From the NCBI GenBank assembly GCA_944989445.1, contig CALYLW010000328.1, positions 184,501 to 248,500 of the forward strand: a DNA stretch of 64,000 bases, read 5' to 3'. The DNA is from Ampullaceana balthica. Its lineage: Eukaryota > Mollusca > Gastropoda > Lymnaeidae. The position numbers and the translations under genes are program-made. A model generated the notes under the pieces. It was not told the DNA's origin and made no database searches. It saw only the letters and a list, made by a program, of their open reading frames with translations. Shown piece after piece: positions 21,886 through 31,330 of this stretch (positions within the stretch are counted from its first letter, which is position 1; every line of letters begins with the position of its first letter).

Positions 21886-22740
21886 TCAAGTAGCTATAGC
21901 ACACTGACTACCCAAGCTCTTGTAGACTACTTGTACCCAAGGGGTCTCAATCAATTTTCTCATGTGTCGTTTATGCGTTACAACGTCGAACTGCAGGACT
22001 TTGTCCCCAACATGACTTGAGCGGTTATCCGGATGTGACGTGCCGTCACCCTTCTCCCGCTCCTGGCTCATTTTGACTGTCCCCCTTTGATGGACTCTGT
22101 AATTGACCGCTGGATGATGTGGCGGCCCAAGCCATTTGCCCGACGTATTGTCAACTTTTCTGCTCTTGGTTTGCGGCGACAGACCAAGTATTGGGTTATT
22201 CTGCCCCGAAGTGACCCGTGCCACATAGCTTTTCCTGTAGCCTGGTCGTTTGAACCTTCTCACGGCATTATCTTCCCCGTGGGGAACCATTGAGGTGTGA
22301 ACAATTTTACTCTCATTATGATCAGTTTCTAAATTAACGTTACTCACCGCTCTTTCCTGAGTAGTTTGCCCAAATTTGGCCTGTAGCTTCTCAGGCGACC
22401 TCTGCTGAATTTTTGGCCACTGTGGTGATATTTCACTTATCTTGTCCTCAGAATTCGTCGTCACTGCTGCAACTTTACAAACACTGAACAATAAATCCTC
22501 TGAATAATGCACACCACTGTTTAGCTGTAGCTGGTTGGGAGTTTTTCCTCCCAATCCTCCAGTAAGACAGTTACGAGGAAGGTGCCCGATTCCGTCCCAA
22601 CGCCAATACCGGTTTTCCTCATTCGTCGGATTGTTCAAGGGAGACGTTGGCTCAGGACCCGGCACTTGTATTGCTTCCCTTGTGACGCCAGTCGTGTCCA
22701 CAGGGCTATTAGTTAAGCCAGTGGGATATGGAGTTGACAT
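21886..22740 (-). CDS. G2 gag C-terminal part with integrase-like tail (284 codons)
   Basis: The frame contains NRYWRWDGIGHLPRNC near residues 43-58, which looks like a CCHC zinc knuckle whose first two cysteines have become other residues. The last 50 residues (SHVGDKVLQFDVVTHKRHMRKL and then TPWVQVVY) look like the C-terminal GPY/F module of a Gypsy integrase. The middle has no recognised motif. A deletion has apparently joined gag to the end of pol in one open frame. It may extend upstream without ATG into the charged repeat region at 22860-23060. Likely product: an RNA-binding capsid-type protein with a foreign tail. Function is inferred. Confidence 0.6.
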   Translation of the reverse strand: MSTPYPTGLTNSPVDTTGVTREAIQVPGPEPTSPLNNPTNEENRYWRWDGIGHLPRNCLTGGLGGKTPNQLQLNSGVHYSEDLLFSVCKVAAVTTNSEDKISEISPQWPKIQQRSPEKLQAKFGQTTQERAVSNVNLETDHNESKIVHTSMVPHGEDNAVRRFKRPGYRKSYVARVTSGQNNPILGLSPQTKSRKVDNTSGKWLGPPHHPAVNYRVHQRGTVKMSQEREKGDGTSHPDNRSSHVGDKVLQFDVVTHKRHMRKLIETPWVQVVYKSLGSQCAIAT

Positions 22741-22854
22741 ATTAGGCGAAATGTCAAGTGCTGTTACGACCCGTTCAGTTACATTTGTTGTAGTTGGTGA
22801 CTGGGCACTGGTTATGATTAGAGGAATCTCATTCTCCCGGCTCGCTTCTTCAAC

Positions 22855-23065
22855 TCTTGGGGGCTCTTCTGCTATCTCCTCCGGCTCTCTTCTGCTATCT
22901 CCTCCCGGCTCTCTTCTGCAATCTCCTGCCGGCTGGATTCTTCAACTCTCGGATACTCTTCTGCTATCTCTTCTCGTCTCAATTCTTCAACTCTCGGAGG
23001 CTCTTCTGCTATCTCCTCTCGTCTTGGTTCTCCGACTCTCGGAGGCTCTGTTTTAGTCTTCTCCC
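22855..23065 (-). repeat. Charged tandem repeat inside G2 gag region
   Basis: On the plus strand the phrases ggctcttctgctatctcctc and cttcaactctcgga alternate several times. On the minus strand they encode REIAEE/PPRVEE-type acidic repeats between the gag N-terminus and the zinc-knuckle part. It is probably a flexible or coiled linker of the Gag protein. Confidence 0.6.
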
Positions 23066-23113
23066 GTCTTGGTTCCTTTTCGAAGACATACGCTTGCTAC
23101 GGTCTTCAAACTT

Positions 23114-23389
23114 TCACGCCATGCCATCTTTTAGTTCTTTGAAATTGTCTCTCTCCTCTTCCAGTAAGTACCCAAAGGCATAGTCGGCGGTCGCATCAAT
23201 AAATGTAGCTTGTAGGTAATGAAGTTTTTCTTCTGAGTTCAATCCGAAAAACTTGCCAGCATCTTCAAACGGGCCAATATGCACTTGCCAAGGACTTTTT
23301 ACATCAAACTTTCGTTGTAGCTTATAACGAGCCAAATCGGGGCAAATTTGCCATTTCTCTGCAGAATCGTGACTACACAAAGTAGACAA
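23114..23389 (-). CDS. G2 gag N-terminal part (91 codons)
   Basis: It starts MSTLCSHDSAEKWQ about 60 bp inside the primer site and contains SPWQVHIGPFEDAGKFFGL and YLQATFIDATADYAFGYL. Position right after the primer site and this composition (hydrophobic and aromatic residues in helical spacing) fit a Gypsy gag N-terminal region; I see no catalytic motif. It ends in a stop, after which the acidic repeat region continues in another frame, so either a frameshift mutation or decay has split gag. Confidence 0.55.
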   Translation of the reverse strand: MSTLCSHDSAEKWQICPDLARYKLQRKFDVKSPWQVHIGPFEDAGKFFGLNSEEKLHYLQATFIDATADYAFGYLLEEERDNFKELKDGMA

Positions 23390-23451
23390 AAATTATTCTC
23401 TCCGGACGTTTTAAGGCAAATATCTTTTCTTCGGAGGCTTTGTAAGGTTCT

Positions 23452-23469
23452 ATCCCACCGCTGCCACCA
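23452..23469 (-). other. G2 primer-binding site
   Basis: On the minus strand TGGTGGCAGCGGTGGGAT follows the LTR end (CTCACA) after two bases. It differs at two positions from the G1 site. Confidence 0.8.
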
Positions 23470-23471
23470 TT

Positions 23472-24070
23472 TGTGAGGAACCTCGATACTCGTGTGACTA
23501 AATCTCTACTTTCACTCACTTAAAACGCATAGACTCCAAGACGACTTGAACACTTATTAGTTCTGTTTATTACTTCACTTCTTCAATTCTTGCTACTTCT
23601 CACTTAACCCTAATCTCTCTGTCCAACTGTCTACAAGTCTACACTTTCCCTAGCGGTCCGTCTCCAAGAGTCTCTTCTCTCGTCCCCTAGCCTGACTCTC
23701 CTCCCGTCTCATTAGTGCGTCCCCTCTAATACCCCTTTGACTCCGCCCCTAAAATACCATTGTCCGAAGTCATCTGTCAATCATCTTGGGGTGGGGTCGG
23801 TTTGACATAACCGTCTCTTGTGAGACCCCCACCACTTAACTACCCCTCACCCAGACAACCTGCGCGTCTTGTCATCCTACCCCTGGGCAGATTTCACACC
23901 TTCACCCAGTCCCGCGGTCGGCTACTCCTTCCATCGCCGAATCTCCTGACAGGGCCATTTAACACCAGAATACCATTTAACGTCTTCTGGTCAACCTCAG
24001 GTGGCCACGGGCAACTTCAAAGGACCAGATGTCTCTTTGAATGCTACTAACTGCGCGTAAGATCTCCACA
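23472..24070 (-). repeat. G2 5' LTR
   Basis: On the minus strand it starts TGTGGAGATCTTACGCG and ends GGTTCCTCACA. It is followed inward by the primer site and outward by the TSD atat. Confidence 0.92.
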
Positions 24071-24834
24071 ATATCTAGTGGATTTTAGTGGATTTTATGT
24101 GTCCCAAATGAGTATACATTACCCCCAAGAATTCACTTTTGACAGGTTCAACAGTGGGAAACTTTTCCAAGCGTACATGTACACATGACGTATTTTAATA
24201 TATCTAGTGGATTTTAGTTGATTTTATATGTCCCAAATGAGTATGCTTTACCCCCAAGAATTCCCTTTTGACCCAAGATGAGGTAATTTATGCCTGTTCG
24301 CCGACCTCTTTCGTACAGGATGCCAGTCAGTCAATTGAGGGATTTTTAAAAAAAATACATTTTACAATATTACTTTTAAATAACTTTTTTTCTTAACAAA
24401 GAAATGAACTGTGGGTTAATAGCCAATGTTTAATTTCTATGCATTAAAACAAATATAAACAATATAATCAAAGGATTTTAACACAGTTCGTTTTTTGAAG
24501 GCCGGTTACACATTTTTTAAATAGATGGACCGGTTCCAACGGATACCAAAAAATTAAAATTATAAAAGTTTATGCTAACACCATTATTGTAAACCACAAG
24601 GAGCGAATTCTAGCGAATTTTATATGATTCCACAATGATTCAGCATAACCCCAAAAAGTTCCCTTTTTACCCCAAATGAGATAATTTACCGCTGTTCATT
24701 GACCCCTCGGTTAAACCGCCCGATAGCGGTAGACATGCATTTTTCATCACTTTATAAATTCCACAAGACAATTCAACAATTTAAACACGCCTCGTTCATT
24801 GGTGACATTATATTTACAACTCTTGTGTTAAGTA

Positions 24835-25205
24835 CGTGGTGTGGTCTAAGTGATATTGCGTGGTGGCACCAAGATTCTAAGACAAAATCGGTCACGGGTT
24901 CGATTCCTGGTGCTAGCAAGAGTTTGCTCAGCTCCCATTGGGCACCCCTACGGGTAGATGATGCTCGTAGGCCTTGGCTGGTAGTTCATCTAGGAGAAGG
25001 AAACTCCGACTTCAAACCTCCGCTGACTTCTGGCTACTCGGGAAAGACTAAGGGATAAACCCTGACAGAAAAATAGGAAATGGAGCACATACAGGTCTAT
25101 ACATAAGAGTTACGTACATTCCGGCTCCTCCTGCGCCTCCAAAGGCAGCCAAGCCGCATCGACACAAGTTGTTCCCTTCGTCACACCATTGAGAGGGCGG
25201 ATATG
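24835..25205 (+). mobile_element. tRNA-derived SINE, copy 1
   Basis: The head shows pol III promoter boxes: tggtctaagtgat (A box) and ggttcgattcc (B box) at 24897-24907. Then comes a conserved body (gctcagctcccattgggcac, ccctacgggtagatgatgct, tggctggtagttcatc, ggagaaggaaactccga). A second copy at 51634-52050 shares head, body and tail down to ggatatgctgtatgggca. This copy lies directly upstream of LINE-Y copy 1 in the same orientation. The tRNA of origin and the class of the conserved central domain were not settled. Confidence 0.7.
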
Positions 25206-25409
25206 CTGTATGGGCATCACCTTTGTCGACAAAACACGGGAAGCAGCAGCTCTAAGCCACTACACTGGACAGCTACCATCCGCCTCAAATAGGTGCTATC
25301 CCGTAATGATCTGCCTTCTTCATTGCCTGGAGATTAGAGTTCCACTCAACAAGTGGGCCATAAAGCCCTGCACCAAGAAATACAAAAAAATAAAAAGAAG
25401 ACCCCAGCT

Positions 25410-28400
25410 AGCTATGAGGACTATGAGTCCCGGCATCACTGATGACCTGCAGTCAATAAACGAAACACGGAAGACAGATATATAATAAATATAGAGTTCA
25501 AGAGGCTAAAAATTGACATCGCATGCCTTCAGGAGACTAGGCTCCCAGACAGAGGATCACTAAAAGAGGCAAATTACACCTTCTTCTTGCAAGGCAGACC
25601 TACAGATGAACCAAGACAGCATGGTGTAGGTTTCGCTGTTTAAAACACCCTTCTAACATCCATTGAACCCCCGTCATCAGGCACGGAGAGGATCATCACT
25701 CTAAGACTCAAAACTCGGGCCCAGCAATCATTTTTAGTGTGTATGCCCCAAATCACTGTTCAACCTCGAAAGAGAAGGACCAGTGCCATGGAGCATTAGA
25801 CCAGGCAATAGACAGCATCCACAAATACGAGGCAATCTATATCCTAAGAGATTGTAATGCTGGAGTGGCGCAACCACGAAGCCTTGCTCACATGCCTGGG
25901 ACTCTTTGGAAGAGGAATGATAAATGAGAATGGACAGAGGCTTCTGGAACTGTGCTGCTCACGAGGCTTGTGTTTGAGCAACACTTTCTTCAAATGCAAG
26001 GATATACACCAAGTATCTTGGAGACACCCTCGATCGCGCCAATGGCACCAGCTGGACCTCATCATCACCAGGCGTGCACAACTAGCTAACGTCCTACTCA
26101 CCCGCAGCTATCAAAGCACCGACTGCGACACGGATGACTACCTTGTGGCCAGCAAGGTACGAATAATGAGGAAAAACTCGTGCAACTCGAAGAAAAAGGG
26201 ATGTCCACGCATCAACACCTTCTACATCAAAGACCCAGTGAGAACGCAGCTGTTCAATGACAAAGTGAAGGAAGGTCTCTCAAAGACGTCCCCATGCGTC
26301 ACCATTGACTCCAAGTGAATGCATCTCAGAGACACAATCTATACATCAGCAATACATGCCTTTGGTAAGAAATATCACAAAAACACGGAATGGTTCGATG
26401 AATTTGGGGACGAGATGAAAGCTGTCACTGAAGCAAAAAGGAAAGCTCTTATGGCCTGCAAGGAGAAGCCCACACTCGACAGGCTGCATGCCTTAAAACA
26501 GCCAAGTCGCATGCCAAAAAAGTTGCCAGTCAATGTGCAAATACCTACTGGATTAACCTCTGCTCCAGCAAACAATAAGCTGAAGACATGGGCAATGCCA
26601 AAGCCAGGTACGAAAATATCAAGAAAGCAACTGGCCCTTTGACGTCCAAAGTTGCAGCCCTGACATTCAAAAGGGGAGAAATTATCCAAGACCAGGCAGG
26701 ACAGCTAAAACGGCAGTTTGAGTATTATCTGGAACTGTATTCAACAGTTACCACAGTCTCCAGCATCATCGCTCTAGATGATATCCCCAATATGCCTCTC
26801 ATGGAAGAACTTGATGTCGTGCCCACACAGGAAGAGCTGAGCAAAGCAATTGACAGCCTAGCTTGTGGAAAAGCCCCTAAAGGTAATGATGGCATACCAC
26901 CAGAAGCTCTAAAGAGTGGGAAGAGCGATTTACTCCAACCATTGCACGAGCTTCTGTCCCTCAGCTGGGAACAGGGCTACCCCCAAGACCTAAAGGATGC
27001 AAATACAGTGACACTATATAAAAACAAGGGTGATAGAAGTGATTACAATAACTATCGCGGCATCTCACTCATTAGTATTGTAGGAAAGATCTTCGCCGTG
27101 TCATAATTACACGTTTAAAGACTCTAGCATCCCGTGTCTATCCAGAATGTCAGTGCGGTTTCCGGGCTGGTTGGTCTACCATAGACATGGTGTTCTCAAT
27201 ACGGCAGATCCAGGAAAAATACAGAGAGCAACAGATGTCACTATACATACCCTTTGTGTACCTTACAAAAACCTTTGATTTCGTCAGTCGCAACGGGCTA
27301 TTTCAAATGCTGGTAAAAATCGGCTGTCCCCCACACCTACTCGCCATCATCAGACAGTTCCATGAAAATATGCAGGGCACAGTACAGTTCGATGGCGCTA
27401 CGTCAGACGCCTTTTCTGTCAGCAGCGGAGTTAAACAAGGTTTTGTACTTGCACCTACCCTGTTCGCATTATTCTTCACTGTACTGCTTCAATACGCATT
27501 CAAGGATACCAGTGATGGAATCTGGTTACACAAGAGCTGATGGAGGACTGTTCAACACTGCCCGCCTTTGAGCCAAGACCAAAACGACAGATGTTCTAAT
27601 TCATGAGTTACTCTTTGCGGATGTTGCGGCACTAACAGCACACACAGAAACTGGTTTGCAAAAACTCGTGTCAAGCTTCTCCAATGACTGCTAAGAATTT
27701 GGTCTGCAAATCAGCCTGAAAAACACAAACTTCATGGCCCAAGACACACAACCTCCTACAATCAATATCGATAATGAAAACTTGGAGGTTCTGAACCGCT
27801 TCACCTACTTGGGTTCCAAGGTCCATTGAAGAGGAAATAAACAGTAGAATTTGCAAGGCATTCTAACACAATGGCTAATTTAAGAACTTGTCTGGCAAAA
27901 CACCAAGTTAACAGAGAAAACCAAACTGTGTGTCTATAGAGCCTGCATCGTTAGGACACTGCTCTATGGGAGCGAGACATGGCCCATATATACATCCCAA
28001 GAGCTCAAGCTTAATAGCTTCCACTCGAGATGCCTGCTTGGTATACTTGGCATTAAATGGCAAGACAAAGTCCCTAATACAGATGTCCTAATACGTGCCA
28101 ATACCAAAAGCATGTTCTCAGTCATTAGTGAAAGACACCTGAGACGGCTAGGACATGTCAAAAGAATAAGCCCTGGCTGCATCCACAAGGACCTCCTTTA
28201 TGGATACCTGGCATTGGGAAAGAGGAAGACAGGTCGCCCACGTATGAGATTTATAGATGTCTGCCAAAGGGACATGAAAGCAGCCAGAATACGCACAAGC
28301 GTCTGGGAGTGTACGGCAGAAGACCGATCTACGTGGCGCACAGTTGTCAAAGAGGGCGTCATAGTAGCCAAGGAGCGAAGAATGGAGGAGGCTTCAGAGA

Positions 28401-28575
28401 GAAGAGCTAGAAGAAAGGCCAAAACATTTGGAAGCACAGAACTCGTGTGTAAAACTGTGGTAAAGACTGTCACTCAAGGATAGCACTGCACAGTTACTCG
28501 AGAAAATGCAACCCATCTCAACGGTGATGTACCATCGTCTCTCGAAACGGAAAGATGCCGACTGTGTGAAGTAGG
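25410..28575 (+). pseudogene. LINE-Y copy 1: endonuclease and reverse transcriptase, dead
   Basis: The frame starts near MRTMSPGITDDLQSIN. Endonuclease: ACLQETRL (25520), RDCNAGV (about 25849, from a GDFNARVG-type motif), WRHPRSRQWHQLDLI (26020-26065). Reverse transcriptase: CGKAPKGNDGIPPEAL (26862-26910), YNNYRGISLISI (27045), CGFRAG (27153), motif A FVYLTKTFDFV (27252-27284), SSGVKQGFVLAPTLF (27420-27470), motif C LFADVAAL (27612-27635). C-terminus: GRPRMRFIDVC (28236). The first catalytic Asp of motif A is Tyr and FADD has become FADV, so the enzyme is inactive apart from its several frameshifts. The short 3' tail after 28483 is shared with copy 2. This is a common animal APE-type LINE; the clade was not assigned. 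Confidence 0.88.
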
Positions 28576-29259
28576 TGAAATCATGAAAAAAAAACTCGTG
28601 AGCTTCGGAGTAAAAAGTTATGATACTATTGTATATTTCATTAATTTCATTGTATTTTTCAGTCTTAAACTTGCAGGAATTACTGTATTTTGCGATGCAC
28701 AAGATGACACCATACTTTCCTATACAAATGTGGGGTACGTACAGTACTCGCAATATTCCTCTTCCAGCGCATACCAAATAATTTTTAGAAAACATGAGAT
28801 TTGATATCAATGTGGTAATTTCAGATTAAATGCCTTTGATGTGCATATACTTAGCCTGAAAACTGTCATTATAGGATCGAAATCAATTTTAGGAATTGTC
28901 CTGTATTTATATATTCTAGGGATACAAACAATGAAATTATCCTTGTAATATGAATATTAAAATTCGCAAACTAATCGCGAAGGTTAATCACATCAAATGG
29001 TTTTATTACATCATCGCTGAATTGTTCAATAGCTGTCTTGTTATGCCTTGGAAACTAAACAAATTAAAAAATATATGTTATATAAAACAAGCCAAATTCA
29101 TACTTAATCTTATAGGGCTTTTAGCCATGTAGTGGCTCATTTTGCTGTCACGTCAGTACAGCGAAAATCATTTCAAAATGGGAAAGGAATGCACCGGTAC
29201 CTGAGGAAATGCAAAGATTCCTGCCGGTCGTCTAATACGAACACGTTTGAGAAGCACTG

Positions 29260-29557
29260 GCTTACAATTTTTTAATGCTGTTTTAAATAGCCTCACGCGG
29301 CTTACGATATTACAATGTAGTCCTACTTAAATAACAAAAAGTTATTTAAGACATACTTATTTTCAAATAGAAAATAAGGTGTTTTTTGGGTTTGTTTGTT
29401 GTTATTTTGTTTTGTTTTTTGGGGGGTCAGAGGGGGTCAAAGCTTTGTGACGTATTATTGGAGGGGGCTCTAACTTTTTGTGACGACACGTAACTAGGGG
29501 GTGGGGGAGGGGTTGAACAATTGCCAAAATCGCGTGACGTCATTTATGGACGGCGCC
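29260..29557 (+). repeat. Right part of TIR element (GACGTCACGC family)
   Basis: It contains the phrases acttattttcaaatagaaaa, gggggctctaactttttgtgacga and cgcgtgacgtcatttatgga, in the order seen in the right half of the copy at 57507-57938. It ends at the agaggc TSD and rejoins LINE-X. Between LINE-Y copy 1 and this point (28576-29259) there is AT-rich DNA assigned to the hAT-like body, with no gene recognised. Confidence 0.65.
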
Positions 29558-29630
29558 AGAGGCATTTTAAGTTTCTTGAAAGCTTTAACTATGTCATTAC
29601 CGTTTCTACCCAGTAGTACTACATCGTCTG
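29558..29630 (-). pseudogene. LINE-X middle fragment after the YADD box
   Basis: On the minus strand it reads DDVVLLGRNGND and VKAFKKL, the residues that follow the catalytic YADD loop. It is 73 bp long and isolated between the 15-kb insertion and CC-LTR copy 2. The last five bases, gtctg, are the TSD of CC-LTR copy 2 and encode part of the box itself. Confidence 0.85.
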
Positions 29631-30064
29631 TGTTAGGTCTCGATGTTTAGGTGGATTATTGCTTGCTCTCCGCTCTGCATACACACAAAAGATGACACAA
29701 GATTGGGTACAAGTCACTGTTTATTCTGCTATGTCCAATTGTATAAACTGGCGGTCCCGCCTAGACATCAAATACATCTATCTACAAGTGCGACTCGGTC
29801 CGAGTCCCCTCCGTGTTACTATAAATACCCGGTCTATCACAGACCGTTCCGCCTGCACAACTCTGCGCCAACTACCCAACAACTCTTCTCCCTGTTCGAC
29901 TCAACTCGTCCCTTATAAAACCCCCAAACTGGTCTCAACTGACCCTGGCGTCACACCCCGTGTGACCAGAAGTTCACTCAAACATCACTAGACATTATTC
30001 CCAGTGACAGGAGTTTATACCAGTCAACAATCATTCACTCACAGTGATTCTCATACCCCTGACA
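29631..30064 (-). repeat. CC-LTR copy 2, 3' LTR
   Basis: On the minus strand it starts TGTCAGGGGTATGAG and ends GAGACCTAACA. It is about 98 bp shorter than the 5' LTR because one internal segment (35172-35268 of the 5' LTR) is missing. That segment is present in both LTRs of copy 1, so the shorter form arose by deletion. Confidence 0.92.
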
Positions 30065-30080
30065 TGTCCCCCCTCTTCCC
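30065..30080 (-). other. CC-LTR copy 2 polypurine tract
   Basis: On the minus strand GGGAAGAGGGGGGACA ends at the LTR boundary. The 1.1 kb from here to the end of the coding region is AT-rich with repeated 'atcat'-like triplets and shows no reliable gene. Confidence 0.85.
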
Positions 30081-30984
30081 TTAGATTCTACTACCGTGTA
30101 GAATCTTCTATTTACAACATACATAAACACAAAAAAACAAAAGTCAGGGTATGGAATCACTGTCCTTTCACACCCACTCACAACACATCTTGAAAATCAC
30201 GAAAATGTATAACAGTCCCAGCATAATTCATCGTGCTCACCCATATCGTGGGCACATTGTCATCAATACATATCATGGTTACATATTTACATAACATTTT
30301 AAATAATCTTAAAAAATTGGACTGTTACAGCCCCACACAAAAACTTGTTAAATATTTACAAATGCAAGGTTGAATACATGAGAATGTTATCTGTAACAAC
30401 CTGCCCTGAAAAATAATCATAATACCCTACATTGCAATTAAGTCTGTAATTAATTACAACTAGCTCTGTCCACATCATGGGACCTCTAAGGAACAGTCAC
30501 TGTTCTATGTATCTTTAACGTCCCCATGGCGGGACCCTGTACGGACAGTCATTGTTCTCCTATGTATCATTACAACCCTAAAATGATACTCATCAAAAAA
30601 TCTCAAAGCATATTCATAATCATAAATACTCAATGCATAATCAATATCGTAATCATCAATATTCATAATTATCAACACAATTCAATTCATCATCAAAATC
30701 ACGAACATTATTTTCAGCAGAACATATCAACAATACATATCCTTATAATCAAGAATGTCCTGATATCTCCAGGGCGAAACATTTCTTATATCATTACCCC
30801 AATGGCCATGACCCTCCAAACACGTCCTCAATACCCAGTGTAGTACTGGCAACAAGGACACATCAATACATGTTATAAAAAAAATGACACGAGGTCACCC
30901 GGACCCCGCAATTTCTAACCAAAAAGATACCTTATCACCTATCATGGCTATCACAAAAACATATCATCATGAGAAAAAAATCAT

Positions 30985-31330
30985 AGTCATGTACACAGGC
31001 AAAAAACTCATAACATTGAAAAAAATCATAGCCGTTGTATCTGAGGGTGGGATATTACGATTGTCCCCAATCCTAAATAATAAACGACCCTGGTTTCCGT
31101 TATACAGGCTGATGTGTTCTAAGTCATGCCTACGCGGCACTTCCCACGTGGGTATAACTATACCGCCACTAGTGTCATAATAACCCTGACATTTGAATTT
31201 TCCTCACGGTCCCCCTTGTGTCTATGAATACACCTGCGAACGCGCCACTTTCGCCCCCATGACTCACTGTTCTCCCCAGAGCTCCAACTATCAGCAAAAA
31301 CATTACTCTTAACGGACCGGCTGTAAACCT
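30985..31330 (-). pseudogene. CC-LTR copy 2 short second frame region
   Basis: On the minus strand, after MFLLIVGALGR at the end of the large frame, a different frame reads YDTSGGIVIPTWEVPRRHD, then LEHISLYNGNQGRL and GDNRNIPPS. Copy 1 has DTSGGIVIAMWEVPRRH and LYNGFQGRF in frame with its own MFLLIV start. The two conserved blocks imply that an intact ancestor encoded a separate protein of about 110 residues with a hydrophobic start, or a C-terminal extension. Here a frameshift divides it. Confidence 0.45.

Larger units (their letters stand above)
19717..24070 (-). mobile_element. Gypsy-like element G2 (non-autonomous, gag plus integrase tail)
   Basis: Two LTRs of 599 and 600 bp, nearly identical by eye, TSD atat at 19713-19716 and 24071-24074, a primer site and a polypurine tract define a complete element on the minus strand. 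Its coding part is a gag-like region and a short integrase C-terminus. Protease, reverse transcriptase, RNase H and the integrase core are absent. The LTRs resemble each other more than those of CC-LTR copy 1 do, suggesting a fairly young insertion. About 1.5 kb at 20331-21885 is A-rich and non-coding. Confidence 0.88.
19650..24300. repeat. 129-bp tandem unit, interrupted by G2
   Basis: The landmarks aggttcaacagtgggaaact, gtacatgtacacatgacgta, ctagtggattttagtggatt and cccccaagaattc occur before G2 (19655-19716) and twice after it (24071-24300), with tatctagtgg starting at 24072 and 24201. G2 entered at the atat of one unit. A weaker, diverged unit appears near 24600-24690. The unit is non-coding and probably belongs to the body of the surrounding hAT-like element. 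Confidence 0.75.
14506..29259. mobile_element. hAT-like element expanded by later insertions
   Basis: The left end reads CAGTGCTTCTCAAA and the right end, reversed, also CAGTGCTTCTCAAA, a typical hAT terminus. Subtracting G1 (15229-19596), G2 (19717-24070), the SINE and LINE-Y copy 1 leaves about 2.5 kb, a normal hAT size. No transposase is recognised in the remaining segments (14506-15228, 19597-19716, 24071-24835, 28576-29259), and a clean 8-bp TSD was not found. The call rests on the termini and on the size after subtraction. Confidence 0.45.
14323..29557. mobile_element. 15.2-kb nested insertion bounded by a TIR element
   Basis: The ends are CATCCATAATTGACGTCACGC on the left and, reversed, CCGTCCATAAATGACGTCACGC on the right. 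The flanks are agaggc on both sides (14317-14322 and 29558-29563). Removing the insert brings together two parts of LINE-X that are adjacent in the protein family, so the interval behaves as one insertion into that LINE. Inside are a hAT-like element, two Gypsy elements, a SINE and a LINE copy. The outer element is about 430 bp of its own sequence and resembles the small TIR element inside hAT-B at 57507-57938. The family name is not certain. Confidence 0.65.

Noticed and set aside
22535..23183. Plus-strand frames of 173 and 108 codons
   Set aside because: Antisense of the G2 gag repeats; the minus-strand frame has the gag motifs and the correct place after the primer site.
24699..25058. 119-codon open frame
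   Set aside because: It runs through the SINE head and body with its pol III promoter boxes; chance open frame.
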